A stretch of 64,000 nt of DNA from Takifugu bimaculatus. Lineage: Eukaryota > Chordata > Actinopteri > Tetraodontiformes > Tetraodontidae. Positions 37,501-49,479 of the stretch are shown here, one piece after another. Location of the stretch: contig CP034990.1 of the NCBI GenBank assembly GCA_004026145.2, positions 12,087,947 through 12,151,946 on the forward strand, written 5' to 3'. Numbering within the stretch: the first letter of the stretch is position 1; each line of letters begins with the position of its first letter. Position numbers and translations under genes: made by a program. The notes under the pieces are model-generated. The model ran no database searches. It was not told where the DNA came from and saw only the letters and a list, made by a program, of their open reading frames with translations.

Positions 37501-40500
37501 CAGAAATAAAAAGTGTAATTCAAGTTTATAGCCTTTGTTTAATTGCAATAATCACTTTAAAATGATTATACTTGGGATTTAATTGAGATTACCAAGGCGA
37601 TACTCCTCATTTCTCCCTCAGAAGATTCACTTTGTACCTCTTTATCACCTTAAATCTGTCTGAGCCAAGCTGCATTTGGACTGCAGATCAGAGCATCCAG
37701 GCACCGAGTGTGGTCCATCAGCACTAATCAACCCCGGAGACCCGGGCCTTTTAGCCAACAGCCCTCAACACGGCTCGCTGTGTTTACACACGCTGATTAG
37801 TTTGGTAAGTGTACAGAGGATGGTGATCTCTCAATCAGTGGGTCCCATCCTTTATCTTCCTATCCCTGTCACAAAAGCCAGAGATCCTCTTGGAATCAGC
37901 AAGCGAAATTAGGGGATCAGAGTCGGCCAACTCCTGAGCAAACAGACTGAGCTAATGGGCCAGCCGCTCTCTCCTCCCACCAAATTATAAGCAGAGCGAG
38001 GGAATGTAGCCAGTCCGGTCATGATGTTAATGCTAAAGCGTGCTAATCCCTTACACACACATTGGACTCGCACTTGCTGTGATACCCACATGGCTACTGG
38101 CTGATGACTCCACCACCCAGGCAGTGGGAGAGGAGCAAAGGAATGAAACCAAAAGTGAACACATGTACACTTGGGAGGTTCCCATGGAGCTTAGTTTTCC
38201 CTTTTTGCTTGTGTAATGTGGATGTCACGTAAAGTAAGAAACCCCAAGAGAGTCTTGTGTCTTCAGTGGGAATATTACTGCTGAAGGGAACGCAGGTAAA
38301 ATCCTAAATTATCCCTCTTTCATCACAATCAACACATTGCTAGGGAAGCCCGTCTCCACTGGCTTTAGTCTGGCAACAGCTGGCTAAAGCAGAATATGCT
38401 AATGCAGGTTCTTGGGAGGAGAACTTTGGGCTTATGAGGGATTAGCGCTTGTTGGCCAGCCGTGACTCCCTACTGGGCAAGCACGCTAATACAGGTGTTA
38501 GTAAACTGGCATTAGACTCCAGCTAATTAGCTTCCATTCACCAGCTGATTGTCCAGCCAGCTCTGCCATTTGTAGCAGTGTTTGCTCATCGGCAGGGAGG
38601 TCTCTGTGCTGTGGTGGGTCCGGTATGATCCGACATGATCTCCCTTCTCCCTTCTTTCACCAACTCTGTAGGCTACTGGACTGCCCAGCCATCCAGGAGA
38701 ATCAACTCTTAATACCAATCAGACCCCAACAAAGACCAGACCCAAATAGACTGCAAATGGACAATGATGACCATCATTAGACCTCTAAATATGAATATGT
38801 ACTCATCTGTGATAGCCTTTAACCACATGAAAATGATCTCTGCCATATCCATGTGTAGTCAGATAATTATATTTCAAATCTTATTACAGTATACTCTGTG
38901 CATGCTTTTTAATTAAGATGATTTTACCAGAAGGTACAATATGATGCTTTTAGTTTTGAATGGCAGAATGGCAATCAGTTAAAAATAAATCAAAAATTGA
39001 ACTGGAACTTTAAATGTGTAAATGAGTGCCCTTAAAACAGAATGCGAATACCACCAAAGTTTCCATTAACTCTCCTTCGTCGCATAAGTGATGGACATAA
39101 AGATGCACTGATGATGAAAATAGGTGGAGAGCAGCATTTCGCTGTTGCTGGATGTGGGAAAGAGACTCAAAGGTTAACCGGATGACATTCCCAAAGCCAT
39201 TCTGTTGGAGATGTCGGCAGTTCAAAAGCAGTCATTAAGCTTGGGCAGTTGTGCCACAAAGGGGAGATTTAAGACAGACAAATAGATCTGATGGCGAAAA
39301 CTCAAAACCAAACATAAATATCCACTAAGAGGCTTTTCTGCATTATGCTGTTATTACGCCCCCATAAAGAGGACACAGATTTAACTGTTTCAAGTCTCAT
39401 TTTCTCCTGGGAAAGTCTCATGGCAAATCGTTTCATCTCACCTTGTAAGAAATAGAAAGACGAACTGACAGCTCTTTAGAGTTGGTAGTTTCTGCGTAGT
39501 TTAAATGCAAAACAAATAATTCTGCCCATAAAAAATATGAAAATGCTAAAATTAACGTTACTTCAATGCGCGTTAACTAATTTAGCTCAGGCGGTACTAA
39601 TACATTACTTGCCCACCTAGTTAAACTTACTGTCTAGTATAAATCAAGGAAACAACCTTACCTTCACAGTTACATTTCTGCTCCTCATTTCTTTAGATTG
39701 ATCCATATGTCTTCGCGTCTGGTATAAAATAATTTTTATGTTGATTGTATGTATTGAGTAAAGGACTGACAAACCGGTAAAAAGCTAATTTCTACTTTTA
39801 TAGAAACGCATTTGTAAGAAAAACCTATTTGCTTTCACACACAAATGTCTCCCTCTAATATCTGATGGTGCAGTCTGCTGATTAAAATTGCACATATTCC
39901 TACATTATTCCATTCATTATTATATATTCCTTCTATTCTGTACATCTAAAGCATCAGGCACATCTGATGATGCAGAAAAAACAATGACCGGATGTGCCGA
40001 TTTGAAAGTTGTGCTGCAAACACCATGTCTTGGACACCTTTTTCCAATACTGCAAACAATCACAACAGACTCCTCTATATTTTGTCAGCTGTGTAAATGT
40101 GAGAAGGTCTTTTGTTCATTAGTGTGAACTCGGACGTACCTGACTGACATTTCTTCTCCCACCCCTGTGCTGCTGGACCTCACCCTGCTTACTCAGGGAT
40201 TACTCTCAACGTCGGTGCCTTTCACCACCCCGAATATTCTGAAGGGGCAGTAGATGTCAAGGACTTTGATTCTTCCTGTGCAAGATTTAAAAAAAGCAAC
40301 TTTTAAATACATTTATTTTAAAAAAAAAATCTATTATGAATCTGTTTCACTACTCAAATATTAAGGCATGATCGTGGAGAAAAAAAACATTAAGACCAAC
40401 TCAAGATTCTCACACAACTCCAGTTTTGGATCAATATACTTTAATTTCTAACTAAAGGAAAAATGTGTAAGGCTTGCCATTTAAATTGGAATAATTTGAA

Positions 40501-43400
40501 TGGGGCACTTATCTAAAACAGAAACTGATAAAACAGTCCGCAGCAGGCCAGCCAGATGTGCAAGTTGCATCTCATCTGAACCTGCCTGAAGCTCCAGGTT
40601 CCCCCAGACTCCTGTTTGGCAGCCTCCATTGAAAGACAGTGATAATCTGTTTGCTCCTGTAAGGAGCTCATTGTTCCTCAGAGGAGGAGAAGCAGGCTTC
40701 GGTGCTGCTTAGCTGCGGCCCTTTGAGCAGGAAAGCTTCTCTTAGCACCCCTGATACTCTGTCTCACCTCCAGCATATTGTGAAGCTTTGAGCCTCCTGT
40801 CTGAGCCCGGGACAAAGCCGAGCCCACGGAAGACCCAGAGCCTCTGTCTTTATTCTACCTGTGATATTTGCAAAGCAAATCCGTAACCCCCCCACCAAGC
40901 AAGGCAATAAAAAAGTTAAAACACTTTATTACCAATTGGAAATAGTGAAAAATTCATTGACCTTGTAAATTTCTGACAATAAAAGTGATTGGTAAATAAT
41001 TCTATTCAAAATGCATGACAATGAATGGATATCTATCAGAGGGTCATAGAACAGCCAAAGACGTCATCTCGACCATTGTTCACACCAGCTGCAACAGCAG
41101 ACAAGGCAACAAATGCCGGCAACAGTCGGCTCCGAAATTGGAGGCCTTGTCCAGACTCCGCGAGCGAGCGCGCACACACACACCCACCACGGGTACCATC
41201 AAACCGTGCATCTTGATCAGACAGCCCCGCTCTAATTGAGCTAATCCCCACTTCAGGATCGACTGTCCCCCGAGGTCTGACCCTCCACTCAGTCCGTCTC
41301 CAGCTCTCCCCGTCTAAGGCCTCAGATTAAACCTCCCCATCCCCTCTGTGGACTGTAAAGCTGTTTATTGGGAGACAATGGGCAGCAGATTGTGCTGTCA
41401 GGCTCCATTAATTTCCATCATTAGCATCACACTCCAAAGTCTGTGGAGTTGAGGACCAAAGCCTTAATCTGTGCTTGTGGACGGCATACGTTGTGTGATT
41501 TGTGTAAATATGCAGGCATACATAATTGACCCTATGAGATGCATGTATACCATTTCAATAAGGTGCTATTGTCACTTGTGTGCATGTTTGGGTTTGATAC
41601 TACATACATCCATGGTTATTTTAACAATCTGGCTTTTTCTGCAAGCCCCCCTGTGGAGAGATAAGCATCCACATGAATTGGTGTGTTAACATTGTTATGA
41701 TTTGTACTGTCTTGTGAAAAATTAACCCCCCCAAGGCAGCAGCAGATGCCATTCTTTGTCATACGCATAAAAGGGCAGAAATCATGGCAGAACGACAGGC
41801 CGGGGCCAAAGGGAGCCACATTGGCATATGCATGTTTAATTTACAGCTCGTCATCCTATGCATTAGTCCATCAAGAGGCAACAAAATCTGAGAGCCTCCT
41901 ACCAGTAAATGTGCTTATTTCAAGTGAATAACTGGCTTCTGATTTTAAACCAGCATTATTTGCATGAAGACGTAAAAGAACAAATAGACTTTATAACTAT
42001 TGATATGATATAGTTAGAACTATTGATAATCATTTCGTGATACAGATCAACCAAGCACATCAGCGTTTTTGATGACAGGTCAAACTGTCACAGGTTTAAC
42101 ATGTTTATATACGACTGGGTGAAGAGTGTCAGAAGGGAAAAGGCATGAAGAGGAGATGCAGACAGTAGAGCACCAACCAACAAAGAACAAACTTCTAATG
42201 ATCCATACGTCTTTTAGTACGAGCTAATCAATGGACCAACGCCACTGACCACTGATCGCCATTGGTATTTCCACCTCTAATGGTGGCGCTCTAAAAGGAA
42301 ATTGAACCACATTTCTGCAACGCACCCACTGAGGCATAAGCCTGCCTGATCCAACTTCCTGTCTGATCAATGTGAGAAACAATGGCTCAACAGGTGCGAC
42401 AGACAGGAGCCCAGCAGCAGTTTTCCTCCCTGCAGTTAGGCCCAATTAGCACCTGCGGCTACGGAACAAAGAGGCGACATTTCATTTAAGCAGAGTGCCA
42501 GTTTAAGGCCTCTTCTCTCAACCTCAACTGCTTTTCTTTCTGTCTCTCACTGCTGACATCTTTACAGGATCATCCCGAGCTCCACCATATTCTATTAAAG
42601 CGGGTCGATACCTTGTGTTCCAAGTGGCAGGGGTGTTAAAAACATGGGGTGTTGATGAATTCATTGCATGTGACTGGACTTGCTTTCTTTTGTCTGGAGA
42701 TTTTGGCTAATGAAACCCCCTGAAGCTCTGACAAAAGGCAAAGATATTTTTCAGTGTTAGCTTTGCATGCAGGGCTCTATTTCTCTGACCAAATTAATGC
42801 AACATGCTGTCGTCAAACGAGTTTGCAACGAAAATTCAAAGAGAAAATTTGGATTTCCTTCATTTTTTCAGTACCAATCATGCAGCTGGTGTTGTAATGG
42901 ACCTTTTCAAAATCTCTAAAGATAAAATTATAGCCCACATTTACAGTAGCAGCACCATGAGTCATTTTGAAAGAAACGGTAAAGAAAACACACCAAGTGT
43001 AAAGTGTTAAATTCAACTAGCCATATTTCTCTTTAGCCTTGTGTGTTTCCAGTTTAAAACAAACCATGACAGTCCTGACATACTCCTGTCTTGTCTTTAT
43101 TATGCTCTATATACCAAAATGACCATTAGCATAAATAAAGTTGTTTGACTAAGTGAATGAATCCATACATGTTTTGCAGAGCACCTAAATAAAAGTGATT
43201 AAGATCCGAGTTAAAATTACATTCACAATGGGCAGAAAACACCGATAGTGTTTGATTTTTGGTCATTGAATATACCAAACATATATTTTTTTTAAATAAT
43301 ATGCATTGCCACAGAAAATGATCCCCAATTCTTCACAATAACATTATACATGACACACACTTAAAACCAAGCCCCTTGTCGGTGTGAGGCCAAGCCACAA
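32101..43400. other. Gene desert, part 2
   Basis: No gene is supported. Contents: a 567-base open frame on the minus strand at 32113-32679 (see findings), a long CA tract at 34461-34540, poly-C/G runs near 34361 and 34713, a CA-rich AC run near 41171, and enhancer-like high-complexity blocks at about 37650-37900, 38340-38550 and 42220-42450. The last 400 bp lead into the htatip2 promoter. Confidence 0.45.
34461..34540 (+). repeat. Long (AC)n tract with CGCG interruptions
   Basis: Eighty bases of alternating purine-pyrimidine AC units broken twice by GCGC. The longest simple repeat in the window. Confidence 0.95.
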
Positions 43401-43457
43401 TGTCCTCACTTTGCTAGTAGAATGCGGGAGCTTTGGTTCAAGGTTCAAGCGCAGCCG

Positions 43458-43476
43458 CAGGAAGTGCGCATGCGCA
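43458..43476 (+). promoter_or_regulatory. ETS and NRF-1 sites, htatip2 promoter
   Basis: CAGGAAGT (ETS type) runs directly into the perfect palindrome TGCGCATGCGCA (43465-43476), the NRF-1 consensus. There is no TATA box. This is a typical TATA-less housekeeping promoter; the start of transcription is expected within the next 50-150 bp, before the leader exon ending at 43828. Confidence 0.7.
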
Positions 43477-43701
43477 GGATCGCCGTTTCGGTCCGGGCAA
43501 TAACAATGGTTTTCTGCTGGGTTTAGCGTGATCAGAATTTCACGAAATCAATGAATAAAATTCGTCTTTAACGCAGCAGTTTCATGTGGTGAGTACATCC
43601 ACTCTCGGACAGCGGAGATCACCTCACGTCGATTCCCCACCATTATCTGGAGAACAACGCCCATAGAGATGAAGCAAACAGGAAGTGTGTGAGCTCCTGG
43701 C

Positions 43702-43818
43702 ATGTCTGTGATCGAATTACTGTGCGACGCTCTCAGAAAAGCTCTCTGGTTCTTTTCTGTCATTATTGTTGTCGTCGCAGTCGTTCTGTATCACCTTCGA
43801 GGACCCTGGTTCCACTAA
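43702..43818 (+). CDS. Small frame in the htatip2 leader exon: uORF microprotein or N-terminal membrane anchor
   Basis: An ATG-started frame of 38 codons lies in the probable first exon of htatip2, which ends at a good CAG|GTAAAC donor (43828). It encodes a short polar start (MSVIELLCDALRKA) and then a strongly hydrophobic stretch (residues about 14-32, LWFFSVIIVVVAVVLYHL) followed by basic HLRG, the layout of a signal anchor. As written it stops (TAA 43816-43818) before the donor and would be an upstream ORF. Human HTATIP2 has, from memory, a longer isoform with a hydrophobic N-terminal extension spliced in frame to the MAE.. start. A one-base shift at CCC (43804-43806) would make the fish exon join in frame the same way. 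Confidence 0.45.
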   Translation: MSVIELLCDALRKALWFFSVIIVVVAVVLYHLRGPWFH

Positions 43819-44350
43819 ATACGACAGGTAAACTGTAAATCTGTATGTTACCTGGTTTGCAAGTCGAGCTCTCGTTAGCTTCTGTTGATTCATATGCGAG
43901 GTAATGGGAATTTACCCAACCTCTCACCAACCACTGTTATTTAAAATGATCCCCGGCCACCAACGTCAAGATAATCGTAAGAACTGCAGTTTGATTGCAA
44001 AAACAAACGTTTTTTTCAAAACCCAGAATTGGATTGCATAATGGAGTGAACTTTCCTTGAATCTGATGATTTTGTTGTGCAAGCCAACGCAATCCAACTG
44101 TAGCAGATATGATAATTAAATCCATCTTAGTTCAATCACATTTTACCGTGGCCAAACCACGCCTTTTTCCTATATTTCGCCTTGAAGTGAAGGTTCGGTT
44201 AATAATTGTTTTATTTTTTTCGTGTCTTATAATGCATTAGGGATTATATAGAGAAGATTGCAAATGGTGGACCAGGTGTAATACATGTCAACAGAACAGT
44301 ACTAGAGTTACCTGGGAGTGTTTTAAAGGGAACTAAATCTGGCACACAGC

Positions 44351-46088
44351 ATGGCAGAGGATATGAAGACCCTGGAGGAAAATTTCAGGGAGGAAAACAA
44401 AAGCTGTTTCATCCTCGGTGCTTCTGGAGAGACGGGAAAGCTGCTGCTCCGAGAGGTGCTGGAGCGAAACATCTTCTCCAGGGTGACCCTCATCGGAAGG
44501 AGGAAGCTCACCTTTGAGGAGGAGACGTACAAAAACGTGGTAAGTAGTTGTCCTCATATCCATCTTGATGAAGGAATTATATTTATTCTTTGCACGATTT
44601 CTCTGTCTCTTCAGGTGCAGGAAGTGGTGGACTTTGAAAAGCTTGATGACTATGCTGCTGCCTTCCAGGGTCATGATGTAGGATATTGCTGCCTGGGAAC
44701 CACCAGAGCCAAAGTCGGGGCTGTAAGTTCAGCCATGACTCCGTGACTACCTTTAAAATTAATGTCAATACTATATTGTGGGATATATATGTAAATCCTC
44801 GAGGTATATAGCTCTTTATAGGAAAATAACCTGGTGAGGTTAGTTTAGTAGCAATACCTCAGCAAATATTAACATCTCTTACAGAGTCAACATGCTGTTA
44901 CGCTGTGCAAATCTTTTCCATATCATTTGTAATACAATTTTAATATATTCCTTGGGTAGTTTTCACAACTCTAAAACATGTCAAATTTATAATATCTATT
45001 TACACATTTAATTTTAGGACGGATTCATCCGCGTCGATCATGACTATGTACTTAAATCTGCCGAGCTTGCCAAGTCAGGAGGCTGCACACAGTTCCACCT
45101 GGAGTCCTCCAGAGGAGCCGATAAAAACAGCAGTTTCCTTTATCTCAAAGTCAAGGTAGCAAATATAGATGAACTCTGACACACTGACAGTGAGACCAAA
45201 CACTGGGTAAAACATCAGTAAGAAACTCTCTTACTTTTAGGGACAAGTGGAATCAGAGATCGAAGCGCTTGGTTTTGACAGATTTGCCGTTTACAGACCA
45301 GGGTGAGTCAACCATGTATTCTGTCCCAACTTTTCACTGAACTCTCAATGGCTGATGCTCACGTGTCCGTGACCACATTTATTCCTGGTTGTAAACAGAA
45401 GTGCATCAGCCGTTGTGGATAATTTTGCATTTATATCTGCCATTCAAAAGTTGAGGCTTTATTTTCAGCGGGGACAGCGGCATCTGGTGGCTAATTGATG
45501 TTAAAGCAGCTCTAATGTCACGTCTGCAGTGAAAAGCTGCAAGTTTGACGCAAAGCTGGTTTGCCAGATTAAGATCCATCCTCAGTTTTGGTATCTTCAT
45601 ATCGTCAAAGACCATCTGATTATAATTAGATCACATAAACAAACAACCCATATTATAATACAAGATGGAATGGGACCTCTGCCTTTTTGTTAGCTGTGTG
45701 CGGATATTTGATTATGATTAACGTTGGTTCAGTGAGAGAGGGAAAACAAATTATATTTTGGAATTAGCAGTTAGTTGAATATTATGATTAAAGTGCTACA
45801 CATATCTGGATTTTTTTTCCCCCTATTCCAACCCAGTAACCTCTAAACTCAAGCGTACATTTGTGTTCCAGCGTTTTGTTGGTAGACAGGCAGGAGAGTC
45901 GACCTGCTGAGTGGCTCGCCAGGAAGTTCTTCTGTGCTCTGTCAACACTGGGTTCCAATTCCATGTCTGTTCCAATCCAAATGGTGGTCAAAGCCATGGT
46001 TTCAAACACTCTGCTGCAGCCCGAGAATAAGACAGAGATCCTGGAAAACAAAGACATCATTGGTTTGGGAAAGCCTGCAGAGAAATAA
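44351..46088 (+). CDS. htatip2: HIV-1 Tat interactive protein 2 / TIP30 (CC3), SDR-fold oxidoreductase-like
   Basis: TIP30 is an NADPH-binding protein of the atypical short-chain dehydrogenase family, reported as a regulator of apoptosis, nuclear import and endosomal trafficking. Five exons: 44351-44539, 44615-44722, 45018-45155, 45241-45302, 45872-46088; phases agree throughout and give 237 residues, against 242 in human. The nucleotide-binding loop LGASGETGK is at residues about 22-30, followed by VTLIGRRKL. The conserved EVVDFEKLDDYAAAFQGHDV lies in exon 2. The YxxxK pair of the SDR active site is kept as FLYLKVKGQVE at the exon 3/4 junction, with a serine in ESSRGADKNSS just before. Exon 5 holds GVLLVDRQESRPAEWLARKFF. 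The start at 44351 matches the usual MAE.. start; a leader exon probably ends at 43828. Compared with the human LLSS, this protein has LESS before RGAD. Confidence 0.95.
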
Positions 46089-46587
46089 GAAAGTCATCAG
46101 CTGCAGGTGAGGCACGGCAGTTCACACAGAAACAGATGTCACCCATTCTCTCTAATGATATACATCTTACATTGAATGGACGAGAGATTTGCTTTTTTTT
46201 TTTTTACAGGTTCTTTATTTCAAGGGATGCAGCAATGGATGATGGATGAATTATTTGAGGAATATTTTCATCAGGGAACTGTTGCCAAGTTAATTGCTTT
46301 GAGAGAATCCAGCCCCTCCATTGTTCCCCGAGCAGAAATAATCTGTTAACATGCGTTCGATGGATGCAGCTATTGCTAAACTGGTTATTTAATATAATGA
46401 CTGCATTAAACTTTTTAAAGATCCTCTACATGTTCTAAATAATGTAATTATTTTTATTTATGTGTGAGATTTGAGGAAAACAGTATCCATTTACACATGT
46501 GTTTTGGTTCTTTATTGTACGTAGATGTTAGCAGAGTTAATGTTTTCATACACTAAATTACTTCAGTGCCTTTCTATACACAGTGTG

Positions 46588-46616
46588 AATAAATTAAATA
46601 TGAGGATGTGAATAAA
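46588..46616 (+). terminator. Poly(A) signals of htatip2
   Basis: Two AATAAA motifs, at 46588-46593 and 46611-46616, about 500 bp after the stop codon, followed by TTTCTTGGTC and T/G-rich sequence. Confidence 0.7.
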
Positions 46617-46639
46617 CTTTCTTGGTCACCAACCTTGAA

Positions 46640-47480
46640 TATGTCCTTCAATTCAGTTTCATTTAAGATGTAATTAAAAGTTCTAGTAGCCTTTTCAAAT
46701 ACCATTTTGCCATTAAATGTTAAATTTAGGCACTGTGCAAACCTGACTCAACGCTCCAACCAAACCAACCCGGAATGTTTATGGACATCTCTGGCTTTGG
46801 TATCATAGCGCCACCCTGTGGTCAAATATTTGGATTAATTGCGCTTCATACACGTCACTCAACGGTCGTCCTGCCGTCTAGTAGTGATTCCACATGAAGG
46901 CTTTTGGTCCTTCCAAAGCTACATTAGGTAATCTAGATCAAATCTTTATTAACTAACCCCAGTTTACTATAAATTAAGCATCCATGTTAATAACACCTGT
47001 GTTTTCCTGACACCCAGTTTGTGTTAAATGAATCACTTGTGCCAATTGAATATTATAACGCGAGGGGTCCCTTTAATTGCTAATAACCTTCAGCAAAGTT
47101 TTTCAGCACCTGACTTAAATTGAAACCGTCCGTGTCTAAAACAAGCGTTCCATAACAGAAAACTAAACATAGAAAATAACAGCTAACGCCATATGTTCCT
47201 TCATAAGCCATCATTTTGTGCACTGACACAATTTTCTCTGCACTAAACACTAACGTTTAATACAATGCAAGCAGCTTCAACTGACTTGTTTGAGTGAACA
47301 TCTCCTTCTTCCTCCTCCTCCTCCTGCAGCTGTGGCTGCTTCTATCTTGGTCTTGCAGTAATTAGTCCATCATGACCATCAGCTGGATTCTTCTGCCTCA
47401 TGCTGGGCAAAGATCCTAAATACTGGTCTGTGATTCCTGTTCCAGCAGGTTTGTCTGCCTGTGTTTTAAATGCTGTTGCA
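46640..47480. other. Intergenic region, htatip2 to the unrecognised gene
   Basis: No coding sequence is seen. A CTTCCTCCTCCTCCTCCTGCAG pyrimidine run ends near 47330 and could be an acceptor of a non-coding leader exon of the next gene. No TATA box is obvious. Confidence 0.35.
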
Positions 47481-47483
47481 GAG

Positions 47484-48677
47484 ATGAAAATGGGACTTCT
47501 GGCTTTTGTTAGGTAGGTAAACTTGTTTTCATTTGGTAGACCTGTAACTAACTGAATGTTAAAGTAGTTTGGAATTTGATTATTTGTGTTTCTCTTCAGG
47601 CTGCTTGTGCTTTCTATTTGCCTGCTGGATGCTGAGGTACATTGTTTGAAGACAGAAAAAGGTAAGAAAGTGTCCTCACCTGCAAGAATATTTTTGAAAA
47701 CTTGCTTTTAATTGTTGTTTTTTTGTAAGGAAATGTCCAGGCAGGTCAAGCAACAGTGGCAGTTCAAAAGGCTAATGAGACCTATAAAGAATGGAATGGT
47801 ACCAGTTACCACCCAGCTTGATGATCGTAGGTCTGTAGGTTCTCAAAATGCTCCCCCAAAACAAGTCAGCCATTCTAAATTTGGCCAAGCAGGACAACGT
47901 GCTGCAGTGAACAAACCACCGGTAAGAAAATTAGCTCAACCCAGATCTGCCTTAGGAGCGGAAAGAGTGGGGGGTCTTATTTCTGTTTGGAGATGAGACT
48001 GCTTTAGGAAAAGGGAAGGAAAAGCCTCACATTCATGCACGAAGCCCCCCAAGGAAGATTGTACGTCCACAAGTACAACAGAAAAAGCCAAATGAAGCTG
48101 TGAAGAAGGGACCTGTTTCTGGTGCAAGTCTAATGCATCCCAGAGTCCTAGAGGATATGTCAGTGTAGAGCTGTCCAGAGGGAAAGGATATGCCTACGTT
48201 CGCCACATCAAGCCTGGCTCTGACACAAGGCAACAAATAGCTGAGAGGACATCAAGTGACAGACACTTCAATCTTGAGTCTGAGTACAGCCCAAGAAAAC
48301 AGTCCGGCAGCTGGCGTCTCTTTCACCCACATAGAGCACAAAAACAGGGAAAGTTCAGTCCTTTCCAAAGACTTTCAGGAGAGCACCCTCGTAATGATGA
48401 ATATTTATCCTCCAATACATTTGGAGAGACGACCGTACTTCCTGAGTTGAACTACACAAGTGTCCCTTTGTCTCCTGGAGATTCAAGCACCATTTCCACT
48501 GCACACCTGCCAACTGAGGGCCAGATAGTGGGGTTTGAACATCAAGCATCAACTTGGGAATACCAGACTTTGGCTCTCCCCTCACAGGGACCAAGTCTGC
48601 AGGCTACAGAAAAAGTAAGCATCGCTGAAGTCCAGCAGAAGTTGAAGCTTCCCTTAGGAACCAAGGCTGCAGACTAG
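47484..48677 (+). pseudogene. Unrecognised secreted-protein gene with a broken frame (pseudogene or sequence errors)
   Basis: Three exons with sound splice sites: 47484-47512 (ATG AAA ATG..., donor GTAGGT), 47600-47661, and a last exon from 47730. The first two encode a textbook signal peptide: short basic start, hydrophobic LLVLSICLLDA, then EVHCLKTEK. The last exon continues in frame as GNVQAGQATVAVQKANETYK with one N-glycosylation site (NGT), then needs a frame change at about 47815 (CCC), another at the G6 run about 47970, and a third at about 48138 (CCC) to follow the coding-like reading up to the TAG at 48675-48677. Pieced together it would be roughly 345 residues, nearly cysteine-free, rich in Gln, Ser, Pro, Lys and Arg, with stretches such as RGYVSVELSRGKGYAYVRHI. 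I know no domain or family for it. A poly(A) signal follows at 48861. The breaks sit at short homopolymers, so sequence error is as possible as decay. Confidence 0.5.
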
Positions 48678-48860
48678 AGGAAAATGCGCCTTGAGGATGC
48701 ATCCAGAAATGTTCTTGCATTGAGTAAATGTCTGACCCTATATTATCTTTTCAAAATACACTAAATTCAAAACATTTGGGTCTTATTATTCATTTTTAGT
48801 ACTTGGTCTAGGAACTAGCTGAATCTTTACTTGAATGAAAAATGTCATTTACTGAGAATG

Positions 48861-48866
48861 AATAAA
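48861..48866 (+). terminator. Poly(A) signal after the unrecognised gene
   Basis: AATAAA 184 bp after the TAG stop, followed by CTTTCTTTTG and T-rich sequence. Confidence 0.5.
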
Positions 48867-49091
48867 CTTTCTTTTGAATGTGATCATTTTAATATGTAGT
48901 CAATCTTCCTGCTAAATGAACTCGATATAGATAACATTTAAAAGTGTTTTATTTGTGTTAATAGTATAATTCATTGAATTGCTAAATAAATTGAAGGTAT
49001 TATAAGGTATATAATTAAATCCAGTCTCATTTTGTAACTTTTTTTTTTTACCATGAATTAAGATAGAAGGTACTGATGGTGTCTTTACATG

Positions 49092-49470
49092 CTATTTTAA
49101 TGTCTTATCATTGATCTTTATCATCTTGTCTGAACTTTCATCACTGTAAAAAAAAATGTTTGTGATCAAATCTTTTATTTTCAAGTAAAGGCAGAAAAAC
49201 AATACAGAAGAAACAAGCCCAAGGCCAAGAACATCAGCAGTGAAGGCCCTCTTCTTCTTGTTCAAAAGGGCCTTCAGGTCACTTGTCACCCATGGTTTGT
49301 TGTTTGGGTACCAGCGTACCTTCTTGGTGGGGACGGAGTTCTCAGTGCAGAACTTGATGTAGTCAGAAACACAGTCTGTCAGTCCATCCAGGTCCTCACC
49401 ATGTGGTTCACAGAGAGCAGACCGGTTGGTGGTCTCCAGGGCATCCTGCAGACAGTCCATGGCACCATCT
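49092..49470 (-). mobile_element. Fragment of an L2/CR1/jockey-type LINE
   Basis: The minus strand reads a piece of a non-LTR retrotransposon: SDYIKFCTENSVPTKKVRWY followed by NNKPWVTSDLKALLNKKKRAF. Fish LINEs carry this segment between the endonuclease and reverse transcriptase. Only about 300 bp is left, without catalytic motifs. It abuts the 3' side of the larger L1-like fragment, which suggests that one element interrupted the other. Confidence 0.65.
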
Positions 49471-49479
49471 CACCATTTC

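Noticed and set aside
48855..48870. 15-bp identity (TGAATAAACTTTCTT) between the poly(A) sites of htatip2 and the unnamed gene
   Set aside because: Dominated by the AATAAA signal itself; no further similarity around it, so no evidence of duplication.
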